Of a stretch of DNA of 64,000 nucleotides, positions 7,434 through 16,961 are shown piece after piece (the first letter of the stretch is position 1; each line of letters starts with the position of its first letter). Made by a program: the position numbers and the translations under genes. The notes below the pieces were generated by a model. That model was not told the DNA's origin. It ran no database searches and saw only the letters and a program-made list of their open reading frames with translations. The DNA is from Staphylococcus simulans (GTDB lineage Bacteria; Bacillota; Bacilli; Staphylococcales; Staphylococcaceae): the NCBI RefSeq assembly GCF_002994445.1, contig NZ_MRZJ01000007.1:42138-106137 (forward strand), in the 5' to 3' direction.

Positions 7434-8810
7434 TTGAAAACCATCGAAGAAAAATTCAATGATTGCCAAAGTTATTATCGTACACAAATCACTAAAGATA
7501 TTAAATATCGCAGAAAACAGTTAAAGTCGCTTAAACGGGCAATCATTCAATATGAAAATCAAATTTTAGCTGCCTTGCATTTAGACTTAGGTAAAAATAA
7601 AGTGGAAGCTTATGCGACAGAAATCGGAATGGTACTGAAGAGTATCAATACGGCACGCAAAGATATACATAAATGGGCAAAGACAAAACAAGTCAATACG
7701 CCGTTATATCTCTTTCCATCTAAAAGCTATATCAAAAAAGAACCGCTTGGGACAGTATTGATTATCGGGCCTTTCAATTATCCGGTACAGCTTGTTTTCG
7801 AACCTTTAATCGGTGCAATCGCCGCTGGGAACACAGCCATTGTCAAACCTTCTGAACTGACACCGAATGTCGCTTCTGTCATCAGCAAAATCATAGAAGA
7901 AGCGTTCGAGTCCGCTTATGTGACAACAGTAGAAGGCGGTGTAGAAGAGACGCAAAGCTTATTGCAACACCGTTTTGATCATATCTTCTTTACGGGCAGT
8001 GAACGCGTAGGGCGTATTGTCTATGAAGCCGCAAGCCGCCATTTAACACCAGTGACTTTAGAGCTTGGAGGCAAGTCTCCGGTAATTATTGATGAAACAG
8101 CGAATTTAAAAGTAGCGAGCGAACGGGTGGCTTTAGGTAAGTTTATCAATGCAGGCCAAACGTGTGTAGCACCTGATTATGTACTCATCCATGAATCAGT
8201 ACAAGATGAATTCATCAAAGCTTTGCAAGGTACGATTAATGAATTTTACGGCAAAGAGCCTGATAAGAGCTCGGATTACGGGCGTATTGTCAATGCACGT
8301 CATTTTGACAGACTTCAAGCACTGATTGATGATAATCAAGATCAAATTGTAATCGGCGGTCAAACACATGCACCTTCACGCTATATTGCGCCGACGATTA
8401 TAAAAGATGTTCATGCAGATAACCCGACGATGCAAGAAGAAATTTTCGGGCCGATTTTGCCGCTGTTGACGTATCAAACATTTGATGAAGCGGTAGAATT
8501 TATTCAAGCTCGAAAACGTCCGTTATCGCTATATTTGTTCAGTGAAGATGAAAACAATACAGATCGTGTACTGAATGAACTTTCATTCGGGGGCGGTGCG
8601 ATTAACGATACATTAATGCATCTTGCAAATCCAAATCTGCCGTTTGGCGGTGTAGGTGCTTCAGGTTTCGGCAAATACCATGGCAAGTATTCATTCTATA
8701 CATTTACACATGAGAAATCGTATATTTACAAAACAACACGATTAGAATCTGGACTTGTATTCCCGCCATATAAAGGGAAATTCTCTTACATTAAAAACTT
8801 ATTTAAATAA
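7434..8810 (+). CDS. Aldehyde dehydrogenase, class 3-like
   Basis: 458 aa NAD(P)-dependent aldehyde dehydrogenase. Catalytic Cys244 (INAGQTCVAPDY) and general-base Glu210 (TLELGGKSP) are present, as are the cofactor segment GPFNYPVQLVFEPLIGAIAAGN and FTGSERVG. The short length and lack of the usual N-terminal extension fit the class 3/YwdH-type group that acts on medium- and long-chain or fatty aldehydes. The start is a TTG at 7434, about 11 nt after AAAGGAG; no better ATG exists nearby. The physiological substrate is not known. Confidence 0.88.
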   Translation: MKTIEEKFNDCQSYYRTQITKDIKYRRKQLKSLKRAIIQYENQILAALHLDLGKNKVEAYATEIGMVLKSINTARKDIHKWAKTKQVNTPLYLFPSKSYIKKEPLGTVLIIGPFNYPVQLVFEPLIGAIAAGNTAIVKPSELTPNVASVISKIIEEAFESAYVTTVEGGVEETQSLLQHRFDHIFFTGSERVGRIVYEAASRHLTPVTLELGGKSPVIIDETANLKVASERVALGKFINAGQTCVAPDYVLIHESVQDEFIKALQGTINEFYGKEPDKSSDYGRIVNARHFDRLQALIDDNQDQIVIGGQTHAPSRYIAPTIIKDVHADNPTMQEEIFGPILPLLTYQTFDEAVEFIQARKRPLSLYLFSEDENNTDRVLNELSFGGGAINDTLMHLANPNLPFGGVGASGFGKYHGKYSFYTFTHEKSYIYKTTRLESGLVFPPYKGKFSYIKNLFK

Positions 8811-8865
8811 GGTACTGAACTGGTAGGAAACAGACAATTTAAAGAATAGAGCAATCATCGTATAT

Positions 8866-8922
8866 AAAAAGCAGCAAGGCAAAGACGTGTATCAAAAGGT
8901 CTCAGCCTTGCTGCTTTGTTTG
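8866..8922. terminator. Bidirectional terminator between aldehyde dehydrogenase and pheA
   Basis: AAAGCAGCAAGGC (8868-8880) pairs with GCCTTGCTGCTTT (8905-8917); A and T tracts flank the stem. Confidence 0.85.
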
Positions 8923-8924
8923 TA

Positions 8925-9734
8925 TTAATCTTCGATTTGTTTGACAAATGAACCGATAATTTTAACTTGATAATCTAACGTTTCAAGAATTTTAATGACT
9001 TTGTCCAGTTCAGAATCTAAAGATGCATCGGCTTGAACGAAGAAGCGGTACATACCTAATTGTGTTTTTAATGGTCGTGATTCAATCCAAGATAAGTTGA
9101 TATTGAAAATAGAAAATGTATTGAGAATATTCGCGAGCAAACCTGCTTTATCGTATTTCGGTGTAATCATCAGCATCGTGTCTGTGGCGTTGTCAGACAG
9201 TGTTAAACGATTCCCGATAACGAGGAAACGTGTCACATTATGCGGAAAGTCCTCAATATTTTCTTCAATCGTTTCATACGTTTGTGTTTCATTGATTCCC
9301 ATGGGTGCGATTGCGCCTGTATGTGCGTCGATATAGTCTAAACTTTGTACAGTACTTTCAGAATAGCCGATACTGAATTGGTGCTGCTGGATAAAACGAC
9401 TGGTCTGACTGATCGCAGGTGCGATAGAATAGACCGTTTGAATCTCTTCTGTTTTTGTGCCCGGCAAGGCATACAGACCAAAATGAATGTTGAGATGGAT
9501 TTCGCCGATAGCATAAATATTTTGATGGGCTAAACCATCTGCAATGATATTGATGGTACCTTCGATAGAATTTTCAATCGGTACAATACCAACACTGTCA
9601 GAGTCGTTTTGAACAGCTTGTACGACTTCGTACAAATTGGATTTCGGCTGATAATGGATTTGGTCTTCTGAAAGGTATTGTTTAGATGCTAAATAAGAGA
9701 ACGTTCCCCTTGGACCTAAATAATATAAATTCAT
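8925..9734 (-). CDS. pheA: Prephenate dehydratase PheA
   Basis: 269 aa; converts prephenate to phenylpyruvate in phenylalanine synthesis. The N-terminal catalytic domain starts MNLYYLGPRGTFSYLA and includes the NVTRFLVIGNR motif with the catalytic Thr. A C-terminal ACT domain (about residues 190-265) with ESRPLK is the phenylalanine-binding regulatory module. The ATG at 9734 is preferred to the one at 9740, which lies only 3 nt from AAAGGGG. It starts 29 nt after the nos stop, an operon arrangement also known in S. aureus. Confidence 0.93.
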   Translation of the reverse strand: MNLYYLGPRGTFSYLASKQYLSEDQIHYQPKSNLYEVVQAVQNDSDSVGIVPIENSIEGTINIIADGLAHQNIYAIGEIHLNIHFGLYALPGTKTEEIQTVYSIAPAISQTSRFIQQHQFSIGYSESTVQSLDYIDAHTGAIAPMGINETQTYETIEENIEDFPHNVTRFLVIGNRLTLSDNATDTMLMITPKYDKAGLLANILNTFSIFNINLSWIESRPLKTQLGMYRFFVQADASLDSELDKVIKILETLDYQVKIIGSFVKQIED

Positions 9735-9763
9735 GTGCATTTCCCCTTTGAAGCAAGGTGCAA

Positions 9764-10843
9764 TTAATGGAAAGGACAGCCAGTACTTTCAGCTTTCTTC
9801 TTGTAGAAGAAGTTCGGTTCTTTCATCACATTTTTGTATCCGTGATGATAGTTGGATACAAGGGTAGGTGATAATGAAGGTACGAGCCATGACCATTTGC
9901 CTGTGACCTCACGATTTGCTTGTGCTTCATTACGTTCAAAGTGTTCGAATTGTTTTGCGGCCGTCAGATGATCGACAATCGATGCACCGGCCTTTTTGAA
10001 TGAATGGTAGACAGCATCATTCAACTCTACCATCACACGATCTTTATTGAATGAAGTATTCTTAAGTGTATCAAATTCGAACGCTTCTGCAACTTTTTCT
10101 AACAAATTGTAGCGATACGTATCTGTAAAGTTGCGGACCGCAATCTCATTGACCATATACCAGCCGTTGAATGGAATTGTCGGATAAGTAATTCCGCCGA
10201 TTTTCAAATCCATATTAGAAATAATCGGCACAGCATACCATTTAAGACCGAGGTCTTTAAGTTTTGGATAGCTGCGGTGTTCAATCGGCACTTCAAAGAC
10301 AAGGGATTCAGGCAGTTCATGCATCCGTGGATGCTGCTCGCCGGGCAGCTGATAAATCAAAGGAAGGACGTCGAAGTCTGTGCCTTTGCCTTCCCAGCCC
10401 ATATGTTGTGCGAGCTGTGTCATAGTTCTTTCAGCCGGGTCTCCTGCATTTTCATAACCTGCATAGCGAATCAGCTGATTATTATAAATAATCGGAGGAT
10501 TATCATCTTCTGGTGCGAAGATTGTAATGTAAGATTGGATTTTGCCGTGGTTCGTTGCTTCGGCCAAATGCTTATGAATGGCATCGATAAATCCATCGTT
10601 GTCTTTAACATCTCGTGCATCTTGTACAATCAGAGTTTCCCAAAATAAACGTCCGATACAGCGGTTGGAGTTGCGCCAAGCCATACGGGCACCGTAAGTA
10701 AGCTCTTCTGAAGTATGACGGTATGTCCCTGTTTGATTGATTTGATTTTGAATGTCATCCAAGCGCTGTTTGATTGCTGTTTCATCATAACCAAGTTCTC
10801 GATACATTGTGTGAATAAATTCAGTTGCTTTCTCTATTAACAT
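9764..10843 (-). CDS. nos: Nitric oxide synthase oxygenase
   Basis: 359 aa bacterial NOS, oxygenase domain only: makes NO and citrulline from arginine using tetrahydrobiopterin-type pterin and an external reductase. The haem ligand is Cys62 in [13 protein letters not shown], the same position as in S. aureus. [15 protein letters not shown] (substrate site with its Glu) and the C-terminal CPFH are present. The start at 10843 follows GAGGTGAAG; the open frame extends much further upstream but without a ribosome-binding site and beyond the family length. First gene of nos-pheA. NO protects staphylococci from oxidative stress and tunes respiration. Confidence 0.95.
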   Translation of the reverse strand: MLIEKATEFIHTMYRELGYDETAIKQRLDDIQNQINQTGTYRHTSEELTYGARMAWRNSNRCIGRLFWETLIVQDARDVKDNDGFIDAIHKHLAEATNHGKIQSYITIFAPEDDNPPIIYNNQLIRYAGYENAGDPAERTMTQLAQHMGWEGKGTDFDVLPLIYQLPGEQHPRMHELPESLVFEVPIEHRSYPKLKDLGLKWYAVPIISNMDLKIGGITYPTIPFNGWYMVNEIAVRNFTDTYRYNLLEKVAEAFEFDTLKNTSFNKDRVMVELNDAVYHSFKKAGASIVDHLTAAKQFEHFERNEAQANREVTGKWSWLVPSLSPTLVSNYHHGYKNVMKEPNFFYKKKAESTGCPFH

Positions 10844-10945
10844 TTTCTTCACCTCATCTTTATTATAGAAGTTATCAGGGAAAACCCCTAGTGAAGATAC
10901 AACAGACTGCTTGAAGAAATATAAAAATCTGACAAAATTCTTACA

Positions 10946-10974
10946 TTGACGAAAAAAGTATTTACAAATATAAT
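10946..10974 (+). promoter_or_regulatory. Promoter of pncB-nadE
   Basis: TTGACG (10946-10951) and TATAAT (10969-10974) are 17 nt apart. The leader to the pncB ATG would be about 120 nt and includes a GCAGC/GCTGC pair (near 11014 and 11048) that could form a hairpin. Confidence 0.7.
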
Positions 10975-11098
10975 TTGTTAAATTCAAATTGGGGAAAACA
11001 AGAGAGGCGCTATGCAGCATTTGACTATAATCCGTATTATATAAAAGGCTGCTAGAATGTGATAAACTAAACAAAAAAGGTTGATTGGGGAGAAAATT

Positions 11099-12568
11099 AT
11101 GTATCAATTTAAAGATGACAGCTTAATGCTTCATAATGACTTATACCAAATTAACATGGCTGAAAGTTATTGGTATGATAACGTCCACGAAAGAAAGGCA
11201 GTCTTTGATTTGTATTTCCGCAAGATGCCATTTGACAGTGGTTACGCTGTGTTCAATGGATTACGCAGAATCATTCAATTTATCGAAAACTTCCATTTTA
11301 CAGAAACGGATTTAGAATACTTAAAATCAATCGGATATCAAGATGATTTCATCAATTATTTGAAAGAATTGAGATTTACAGGCAGTATCCGTGCAATGGA
11401 AGAAGGCGAGGTCTGCTTTAATAATGAGCCGCTTCTCAGAGTGGAAGCACCATTGATTCAAGCACAGCTGATTGAAACAATTTTATTAAATATTGTGAAC
11501 TTCCATACACTGATCGCGACAAAAGCCAGCCGTATTAAGCAAGTTGCTCCGAATGATATTTTAATGGAATTCGGAACAAGACGTGCTCAAGAAGAAGATG
11601 CGGCATTATGGGGTGCACGTGCAGCCATTATCGGTGGCTTCAACTCTACAAGTAATGTCAGAGCCGGCAAGTTATTCGGTATTCCGGTATCAGGTACACA
11701 TGCCCATGCATTTGTACAAACATATGGAGATGAATATGTAGCATTTAAAAAATATGCGGAACGTCATAAAGATTGTGTCTTCTTAGTCGATACTTTCCAC
11801 ACATTGAAATCAGGCGTGCCGAGTGCGATTAAAGTCGCTAAAGAATTAGGAGATAAAATCAACTTCATCGGCATTCGTTTAGATTCAGGCGATATTGCTT
11901 ACTTATCTAAAGAAGCACGCAAGATGTTGGATGAAGCGGGCTTCACAGACGCTAAAATCATTGCATCTAACGACTTGGATGAACAAACGATTATGAGCTT
12001 GAAAGCACAAGGTGCTAAAGTGGATTCATGGGGTATCGGTACGAAATTGATTACAGGCAACGATCAACCTGCTTTAGGTGCAGTATATAAATTAGTCGCG
12101 ATCGAAGATGAAAACGGCGATTATCAAGACCGTATCAAATTATCTAATAATGCGGAAAAAGTAACGACACCAGGCAAGAAAAATGTTTACCGTATTATTA
12201 ATAAAGCAACAGGTAAAGCAGAAGGGGATTATATTACATTAGCGAATGAAGACCCTTATGCAGAACAACCGTTGAAATTGTTCCACCCTGTACACACGTA
12301 TAAAAGCAAAAAAATAAAATCGTTTGATGCGATTGATTTGCATAAAGATATTTATACAGAAGGTAAGTTAGTCTATGATTTGCCTGATGAAAAAACAGCA
12401 CAAGAATTCTTGCAAACCAATCTTGAACATCTATGGGAAGAAAATAAACGTTTCTTAAACCCTCAAGAATATCCAGTCGACTTAAGCAAAGCTTGCTGGG
12501 AAAACAAACAGCAAAAAATCTTTGAAGTAGCAGAAGATGTGAAAGAAATGGAGGAACGACATGAGTAA
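11099..12568 (+). CDS. pncB: Nicotinate phosphoribosyltransferase PncB
   Basis: 489 aa, equal to the S. aureus enzyme. Forms nicotinate mononucleotide from nicotinate and PRPP, the committed Preiss-Handler step. Typical segments: [12 protein letters not shown] at the N-terminus, [30 protein letters not shown] with the phosphorylated-His region, and [15 protein letters not shown]. The ATG at 11099 follows GGGGAG; an in-frame TTG at 11081 would place the ribosome-binding site inside the gene. Overlaps nadE by 8 nt, so the two are translationally coupled. Confidence 0.95.
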   Translation: MYQFKDDSLMLHNDLYQINMAESYWYDNVHERKAVFDLYFRKMPFDSGYAVFNGLRRIIQFIENFHFTETDLEYLKSIGYQDDFINYLKELRFTGSIRAMEEGEVCFNNEPLLRVEAPLIQAQLIETILLNIVNFHTLIATKASRIKQVAPNDILMEFGTRRAQEEDAALWGARAAIIGGFNSTSNVRAGKLFGIPVSGTHAHAFVQTYGDEYVAFKKYAERHKDCVFLVDTFHTLKSGVPSAIKVAKELGDKINFIGIRLDSGDIAYLSKEARKMLDEAGFTDAKIIASNDLDEQTIMSLKAQGAKVDSWGIGTKLITGNDQPALGAVYKLVAIEDENGDYQDRIKLSNNAEKVTTPGKKNVYRIINKATGKAEGDYITLANEDPYAEQPLKLFHPVHTYKSKKIKSFDAIDLHKDIYTEGKLVYDLPDEKTAQEFLQTNLEHLWEENKRFLNPQEYPVDLSKACWENKQQKIFEVAEDVKEMEERHE

Positions 12569-13406
12569 TGAATTGCAGGAGATAATCCTTAACGAAATGA
12601 AAGTCAAACAGTCTATAGACAGTCAGCAAGAAGTGCATGAGATTGTGCAATTTATTAAACGTTATGTTCAAAGCCATAGTTTTATCCAATCTTTAGTGTT
12701 AGGAATTTCAGGCGGACAAGATTCGACTTTAGCAGGACGTTTATGCCAACTTACGGTAGAAGCTTTGCGTGCTGAAGACAGATCAGTTAAATTTATCGCA
12801 GTGAAATTACCGTATGGTGTACAAAGAGATGCGGATGAAGTAGAAGATGCATTGAACTTCATTCAACCGGATGAAACAGTGACAGTCAATATCAAACCTG
12901 CTGTAGATGCAAGTGTCAAAGCATTGAAAGAAGCGGGTATTACGTTGACTGATTTCCAACGCGGCAATGAAAAAGCACGCGAGCGTATGAAAGTACAATT
13001 TGCGATTGCGGCTAACCAAAGCGGTATAGTTGTCGGTACAGATCATTCTGCAGAAAACATTACAGGTTTCTTTACAAAGTATGGCGACGGTGCTGCAGAT
13101 ATTGCGCCTTTATTCGGTTTGAATAAACGTCAAGGCCGTCAATTATTAGAATATCTCGGTGCACCGAAACATCTTTATGAAAAAGTACCGACTGCTGATT
13201 TAGAAGACGATAAACCGCAATTGCCGGATGAAGAAGCTTTAGGTGTCACATATCAAGCCATCGATGATTATTTAGAAGGCAAACCGGTATCAGAAGCAGA
13301 TCAAAAAGTAATAGAAAACCACTATTTGAAAAATGCACATAAGCGTGAATTAGCATATACACGCTACACTTGGCCGAAAGTTGAAAATGATTCAGAAAAA
13401 GAGTGA
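12561..13406 (+). CDS. nadE: NH3-dependent NAD+ synthetase NadE
   Basis: 281 aa; amidates nicotinate adenine dinucleotide to NAD+ using ammonia. The PP-loop [12 protein letters not shown] is at about residues 50-60; [44 protein letters not shown] and [17 protein letters not shown] are characteristic of the ammonia-dependent group. There is no N-terminal glutaminase domain. The ribosome-binding site GGAGG lies within the end of pncB, and the reading frames overlap. It completes the salvage route begun by PncA and PncB. Confidence 0.95.
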   Translation: MSNELQEIILNEMKVKQSIDSQQEVHEIVQFIKRYVQSHSFIQSLVLGISGGQDSTLAGRLCQLTVEALRAEDRSVKFIAVKLPYGVQRDADEVEDALNFIQPDETVTVNIKPAVDASVKALKEAGITLTDFQRGNEKARERMKVQFAIAANQSGIVVGTDHSAENITGFFTKYGDGAADIAPLFGLNKRQGRQLLEYLGAPKHLYEKVPTADLEDDKPQLPDEEALGVTYQAIDDYLEGKPVSEADQKVIENHYLKNAHKRELAYTRYTWPKVENDSEKE

Positions 13407-13465
13407 CAAAATAGAACGCGACTGATAAAATAGGCTAGATTTCAATAAGAAAAGAGGTATGTATT

Positions 13466-14035
13466 TTGTCAGTTATTTCGGCAAACCCATGGTTGATGCT
13501 GTTAAGTATATTTATCATCAACGTCGCATACGTCACATGTTTAACCGTACGCACAATCTTAACGTTGAAAGGTTATCGTTATGTTGCGGCTGCGGTGAGT
13601 TTCCTTGAAGTACTCATCTATATTATCGGACTAGGTTTGGTTATGGCGAACTTAGATAAGTTCCAAAATATAGTTGCTTATGCATTAGGTTTCTCAGTCG
13701 GTATTATCGTAGGTATGAAGATTGAGGAAAAACTTGCTTTAGGTTATTCAGTCGTCAATGTGACAACGGCTAATTACGAATTAGATCTCCCTACACAATT
13801 AAGAAACTTAGGCTATGGTGTAACACACTTCCCGGCATACGGCCGAGATGGTGAACGCTTAGTCATGCAAATCTTAACACCGAGACGCTTTGAACTTAAA
13901 TTGATGGATACCATCAAACAGTTGGATGATAAAGCCTTTGTGATTGCATATGAAGCAAGAACATTGCATGGCGGATTCTGGGTTAAAGGTGTTAGAAGTA
14001 AAAAATTGAAAGCGTATGATACAGATGAAATTTGA
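13466..14035 (+). CDS. UPF0316 membrane protein (DUF5698/DUF2179, YebE-like)
   Basis: 189 aa. Three hydrophobic segments (about residues 8-25, 38-60 and 65-82) are followed by a cytoplasmic DUF2179 domain (about 110-170) ending in the conserved [14 protein letters not shown]. Family members are conserved in Firmicutes with no settled function; DUF2179 resembles regulatory ligand-binding folds. Start is a TTG at 13466 after AAGAGGT. The 3' end overlaps the next small gene, implying a two-gene unit. I cannot assign a role. Confidence 0.8.
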   Translation: MSVISANPWLMLLSIFIINVAYVTCLTVRTILTLKGYRYVAAAVSFLEVLIYIIGLGLVMANLDKFQNIVAYALGFSVGIIVGMKIEEKLALGYSVVNVTTANYELDLPTQLRNLGYGVTHFPAYGRDGERLVMQILTPRRFELKLMDTIKQLDDKAFVIAYEARTLHGGFWVKGVRSKKLKAYDTDEI

Positions 14036-14198
14036 AGTAGAAGAAAACGAAACAATTCAAGAATGCCTTGAACGTATGAGAGTAGCGGGTTATATGCCCG
14101 TCAAACGCTTTGAAAAACCTGTTTATCGCGAAAATAAAGATGGCAGTATAGAAGTAGAACGCCAGCATATTCAATTTGTCGGCAAAAAAATTCAATAA
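14025..14198 (+). CDS. NETI motif-containing protein, 57 aa
   Basis: Small cytoplasmic protein containing the [22 protein letters not shown] stretch that defines the NETI family (PF14044), of unknown function. It overlaps the UPF0316 gene by 11 nt if the ATG at 14025 is used, or 20 nt with ATG 14016; neither has a clear ribosome-binding site, consistent with translational coupling. The pairing of UPF0316 and NETI genes suggests that they act together, which is inference only. Confidence 0.75.
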   Translation: MKFEVEENETIQECLERMRVAGYMPVKRFEKPVYRENKDGSIEVERQHIQFVGKKIQ

Positions 14199-14204
14199 AC
14201 AAGC

Positions 14205-14245
14205 GAAAAGCCTGATTTGCACATGCGATGCAGATTGGGCTTTTC
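14205..14245 (+). terminator. Terminator after the UPF0316-NETI unit
   Basis: GAAAAGCC pairs with GGGCTTTTC, with a second TGCAnnnnnnTGCA pairing inside the loop. Confidence 0.75.
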
Positions 14246-14406
14246 TCATAAAAACTTTGGAAAAGTTTATACATTTGAAAAACATTCTGTTAAACTAGAG
14301 AGTATAAGGGTAAAAGTCGAACGTTTTGCAGAGTTATTGATGAAATGTACATATTTTGCAAAGCGTCCACATTAAAAAATCAAACTTTAAGATAGGAGTT
14401 TATGAA

Positions 14407-15705
14407 ATGATTGAACGTTATTCTCGTGAAGAAATGTCACAAATTTGGACAGACCAAAATCGTTATGAAGCATGGTTAGAGGTTGAAATTCTGGCGTGCG
14501 AAGCTTGGAGTGAATTAGGTTTTATCCCAAAAGAAGACGTTAAGAAAATCCGTGAAAATGCACGTGTTGATGTAGATCGCGCAAAAGAAATCGAATTAGA
14601 AACACGTCATGATGTCGTTGCATTTACACGCCAAGTCTCTGAAACTTTGGGCGAAGAACGCAAATGGGTACACTATGGTTTAACTTCAACTGACGTTGTA
14701 GATACAGCGTTAAGCTACCAAATCAAACAAGCAAACGAAATTTTGGAAAAAGACATTGAACGTTTTATCGAAGTTTTAGCTGCGAAAGCTAAAAAATATA
14801 AATATACATTAATGATGGGCCGTACACATGGTGTACATGCTGAGCCGACAACTTTCGGTGTGAAAATGGCACTATGGTATCAAGAAATGATCCGCAACTT
14901 CGAACGTTTCAAAGCAGTGCGCAAAGAAATCGAAGTCGGTAAAATGAGTGGTGCAGTGGGTACATTTGCGAACATTCCGCCAGAAATCGAAGCATATGTT
15001 ACAAAACATTTAGGTATTGGCTATGCACCGGTTTCTACACAAACATTACAGCGTGATCGCCATGCATACTACATTGCGACATTAGCTTTAATTGCGACTT
15101 CATTGGAAAAATTCGCAGTAGAAGTGCGCAACTTGCAAAAAACTGAAACACGAGAAGTAGAAGAAGCATTCGCAAAAGGCCAAAAAGGTTCTTCAGCAAT
15201 GCCGCATAAACGTAATCCTATCGGTTCAGAAAATATTACAGGTATCTCACGTGTCATCCGCGGTTACATCACAACAGCATACGAAAATGTTCCTTTATGG
15301 CATGAACGTGATATTTCACATTCATCTGCTGAACGTATTATGCTTCCAGATGTTACAATCGCATTAGACTATGCATTGAATCGTTTCACAAATATCATTG
15401 ACCGTTTAACTGTCTTTGAAGACAATATGATGGCTAACATCAATAAAACATTCGGTTTAATCTATTCTCAACGTGTCTTATTAACTTTAATCAATAAAGG
15501 TATGGTGCGTGAACAAGCTTATGACTTAGTTCAACCTAAAGCAATGGAATCTTGGGAAACCAAAACACCATTCAGAGAATTACTTGAACAAGACAGCCAA
15601 ATCACAGATGTTTTAAGCAAAGAAGACTTAGATAAAGCCTTTGATCCTAAACATCACTTAAACCAAGTAGATACAATTTTCGAACGTGCAGGGCTTGCGG
15701 AATAA
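14407..15705 (+). CDS. purB: Adenylosuccinate lyase PurB
   Basis: 432 aa; acts twice in purine synthesis (SAICAR to AICAR plus fumarate, and adenylosuccinate to AMP plus fumarate). The fumarase-superfamily signature [15 protein letters not shown] lies near residue 262, and [15 protein letters not shown] and [15 protein letters not shown] carry catalytic residues. ATG 14407 is chosen by the ribosome-binding site GGAG and the family length; the frame is open further upstream without a site. Monocistronic, about 100 nt upstream of yerC-like. A possible half PurR box (TCGAAC, near 14316) lies in the leader, weakly supported. Confidence 0.95.
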   Translation: MIERYSREEMSQIWTDQNRYEAWLEVEILACEAWSELGFIPKEDVKKIRENARVDVDRAKEIELETRHDVVAFTRQVSETLGEERKWVHYGLTSTDVVDTALSYQIKQANEILEKDIERFIEVLAAKAKKYKYTLMMGRTHGVHAEPTTFGVKMALWYQEMIRNFERFKAVRKEIEVGKMSGAVGTFANIPPEIEAYVTKHLGIGYAPVSTQTLQRDRHAYYIATLALIATSLEKFAVEVRNLQKTETREVEEAFAKGQKGSSAMPHKRNPIGSENITGISRVIRGYITTAYENVPLWHERDISHSSAERIMLPDVTIALDYALNRFTNIIDRLTVFEDNMMANINKTFGLIYSQRVLLTLINKGMVREQAYDLVQPKAMESWETKTPFRELLEQDSQITDVLSKEDLDKAFDPKHHLNQVDTIFERAGLAE

Positions 15706-15823
15706 TCAATTTAATTGTATTTTGTATATCAAATTAAATTCTTTGAATAAGAATACTACACTTTAACGTATTAGTAAGTTAAAATAGAGTGACAAGTATT
15801 ACTAAGAACAGGAGTTGTTTGAT

Positions 15824-16126
15824 ATGCAAATTGAGAAGTTGCGCGGGAAAGCATTGGATGAATTATTCGATGCGATTTTAACCCTGGAAAATAGAGAAGA
15901 ATGTTATCAGTTTTTCGATGACTTATGTACAGTAAATGAAATTCAATCATTATCTCAAAGACTCCAAGTCGCTAAAATGATTAAGCAAGGCTATACGTAT
16001 GCGACGATAGAAAAAGAAACAGGTGCTTCAACAGCAACCATCTCTAGAGTAAAACGCTCATTACAATGGGGTAATGATGCTTATACAGTTGTATTAGATC
16101 GCTTAAACATAGAAACTAATGATTAA
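15824..16126 (+). CDS. YerC/YecD family TrpR-related protein
   Basis: 100 aa, almost entirely conserved relative to the S. aureus protein next to pcrB as I remember it. A TrpR-like helix-turn-helix is visible: SLSQRLQVAKMIKQGYTYATI followed by EKETGASTATISRVKRSL, where the last part is the recognition helix. It is a DNA-binding protein of unknown regulon. ATG 15824 follows CAGGAG with 9 nt spacing. A terminator follows, so it is not co-transcribed with pcrB. Confidence 0.85.
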   Translation: MQIEKLRGKALDELFDAILTLENREECYQFFDDLCTVNEIQSLSQRLQVAKMIKQGYTYATIEKETGASTATISRVKRSLQWGNDAYTVVLDRLNIETND

Positions 16127-16131
16127 TGCGC

Positions 16132-16170
16132 AGGAACCTATCCATCTTAAGATGCGGTAGGTTCTTTTTT
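16132..16170 (+). terminator. Terminator after the yerC-like gene
   Basis: GAACCTA pairs with TAGGTTC, followed by six T. Confidence 0.85.
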
Positions 16171-16208
16171 CTGCGTGTAAATTCTCTATGAAATCTTACG
16201 CATCCATT

Positions 16209-16237
16209 TAGAACATGATTAGTAAAAATGATATAAT
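16209..16237 (+). promoter_or_regulatory. Probable promoter of pcrB-pcrA-ligA-camS
   Basis: A perfect TATAAT (16232-16237) lies 34 nt before the pcrB start; the matching -35 (TAGAAC at 17 nt) is weak. It is the only recognisable promoter for the four tightly packed genes that follow. Confidence 0.45.
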
Positions 16238-16270
16238 CAAATGTATGTTTAGAAGAAGGGAAACGATGAA

Positions 16271-16960
16271 ATGTACGACATAAAAAAGTGGCAACATGTA
16301 TTTAAATTAGATCCAGCAAAATCAATAAGTGATGAAGATTTAGATAGAATCTGTATGTCAGATACAGATGCAATTGTGATTGGTGGAACTGACAATGTGA
16401 CTGAAGACAATGTGATTTCATTGATGATGCGTGTCCGTCGTTATCCGCTTCCGCTTGTCCTCGAAATATCCAATTTAGAAAGCATCATACCGGGCTTTGA
16501 TTTCTACTTTGTCCCGATGGTCTTAAACAGTCCAGACGTACAATATCACAACGGACTATTACTAGAAGCCTTAAAAGATTACGGACATATGATGGACTTT
16601 GACGAAATTATGTTCCAAGGTTACATCGTATTAAATCCAGATTCGAAAGTGGCACAAAAAACAAAAGCCAAGACAGACTTGAATGAGGAAGATATAGAAG
16701 CTTATGCGTTGATGACGGATAAAGTGTATCAATTTCCGATTATGTACATAGAATACAGCGGTACCTTCGGGAACATGGACTTGGTCCGTACTGCGAAACA
16801 AAATACCGAACAAGCACATGTGTTTTACGGCGGCGGAATACAATCGCTCAGTGATGCAAAAGCTGCTGCACAAGAAGCAGATACGATTGTCGTCGGCAAC
16901 CTTGTATATACAGATATCAAGCAGGCATTGAAAACAGTTAAAATAAAGGAGTTATCTTAA
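16271..16960 (+). CDS. pcrB: Heptaprenylglyceryl phosphate synthase PcrB
   Basis: 229 aa TIM-barrel enzyme that joins heptaprenyl diphosphate to glycerol-1-phosphate, giving a bacterial archaeal-type ether lipid. Features: [40 protein letters not shown], the C-terminal phosphate-binding [26 protein letters not shown]. The ATG follows GAAGGG. One nucleotide separates its stop from the pcrA start, so the genes form an operon as in S. aureus. Confidence 0.94.
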   Translation: MYDIKKWQHVFKLDPAKSISDEDLDRICMSDTDAIVIGGTDNVTEDNVISLMMRVRRYPLPLVLEISNLESIIPGFDFYFVPMVLNSPDVQYHNGLLLEALKDYGHMMDFDEIMFQGYIVLNPDSKVAQKTKAKTDLNEEDIEAYALMTDKVYQFPIMYIEYSGTFGNMDLVRTAKQNTEQAHVFYGGGIQSLSDAKAAAQEADTIVVGNLVYTDIKQALKTVKIKELS

Positions 16961-16961
16961 G

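Noticed and set aside
10844..10900. AGGG-GTTTT-CCCT dyad in the nos leader as an operator
   Set aside because: Arms are only four bases and no matching regulator is known; likely chance.
10844..11107. N-terminal extension of the nos frame by 88 residues
   Set aside because: It has no ribosome-binding site, reads through the divergent promoter region, and exceeds the known length; the start at 10843 has a good site and puts the haem Cys at residue 62.
14300..14330. PurR box upstream of purB
   Set aside because: Only one TCGAAC half-site resembles the PurBox; the required inverted partner at the proper distance is missing.
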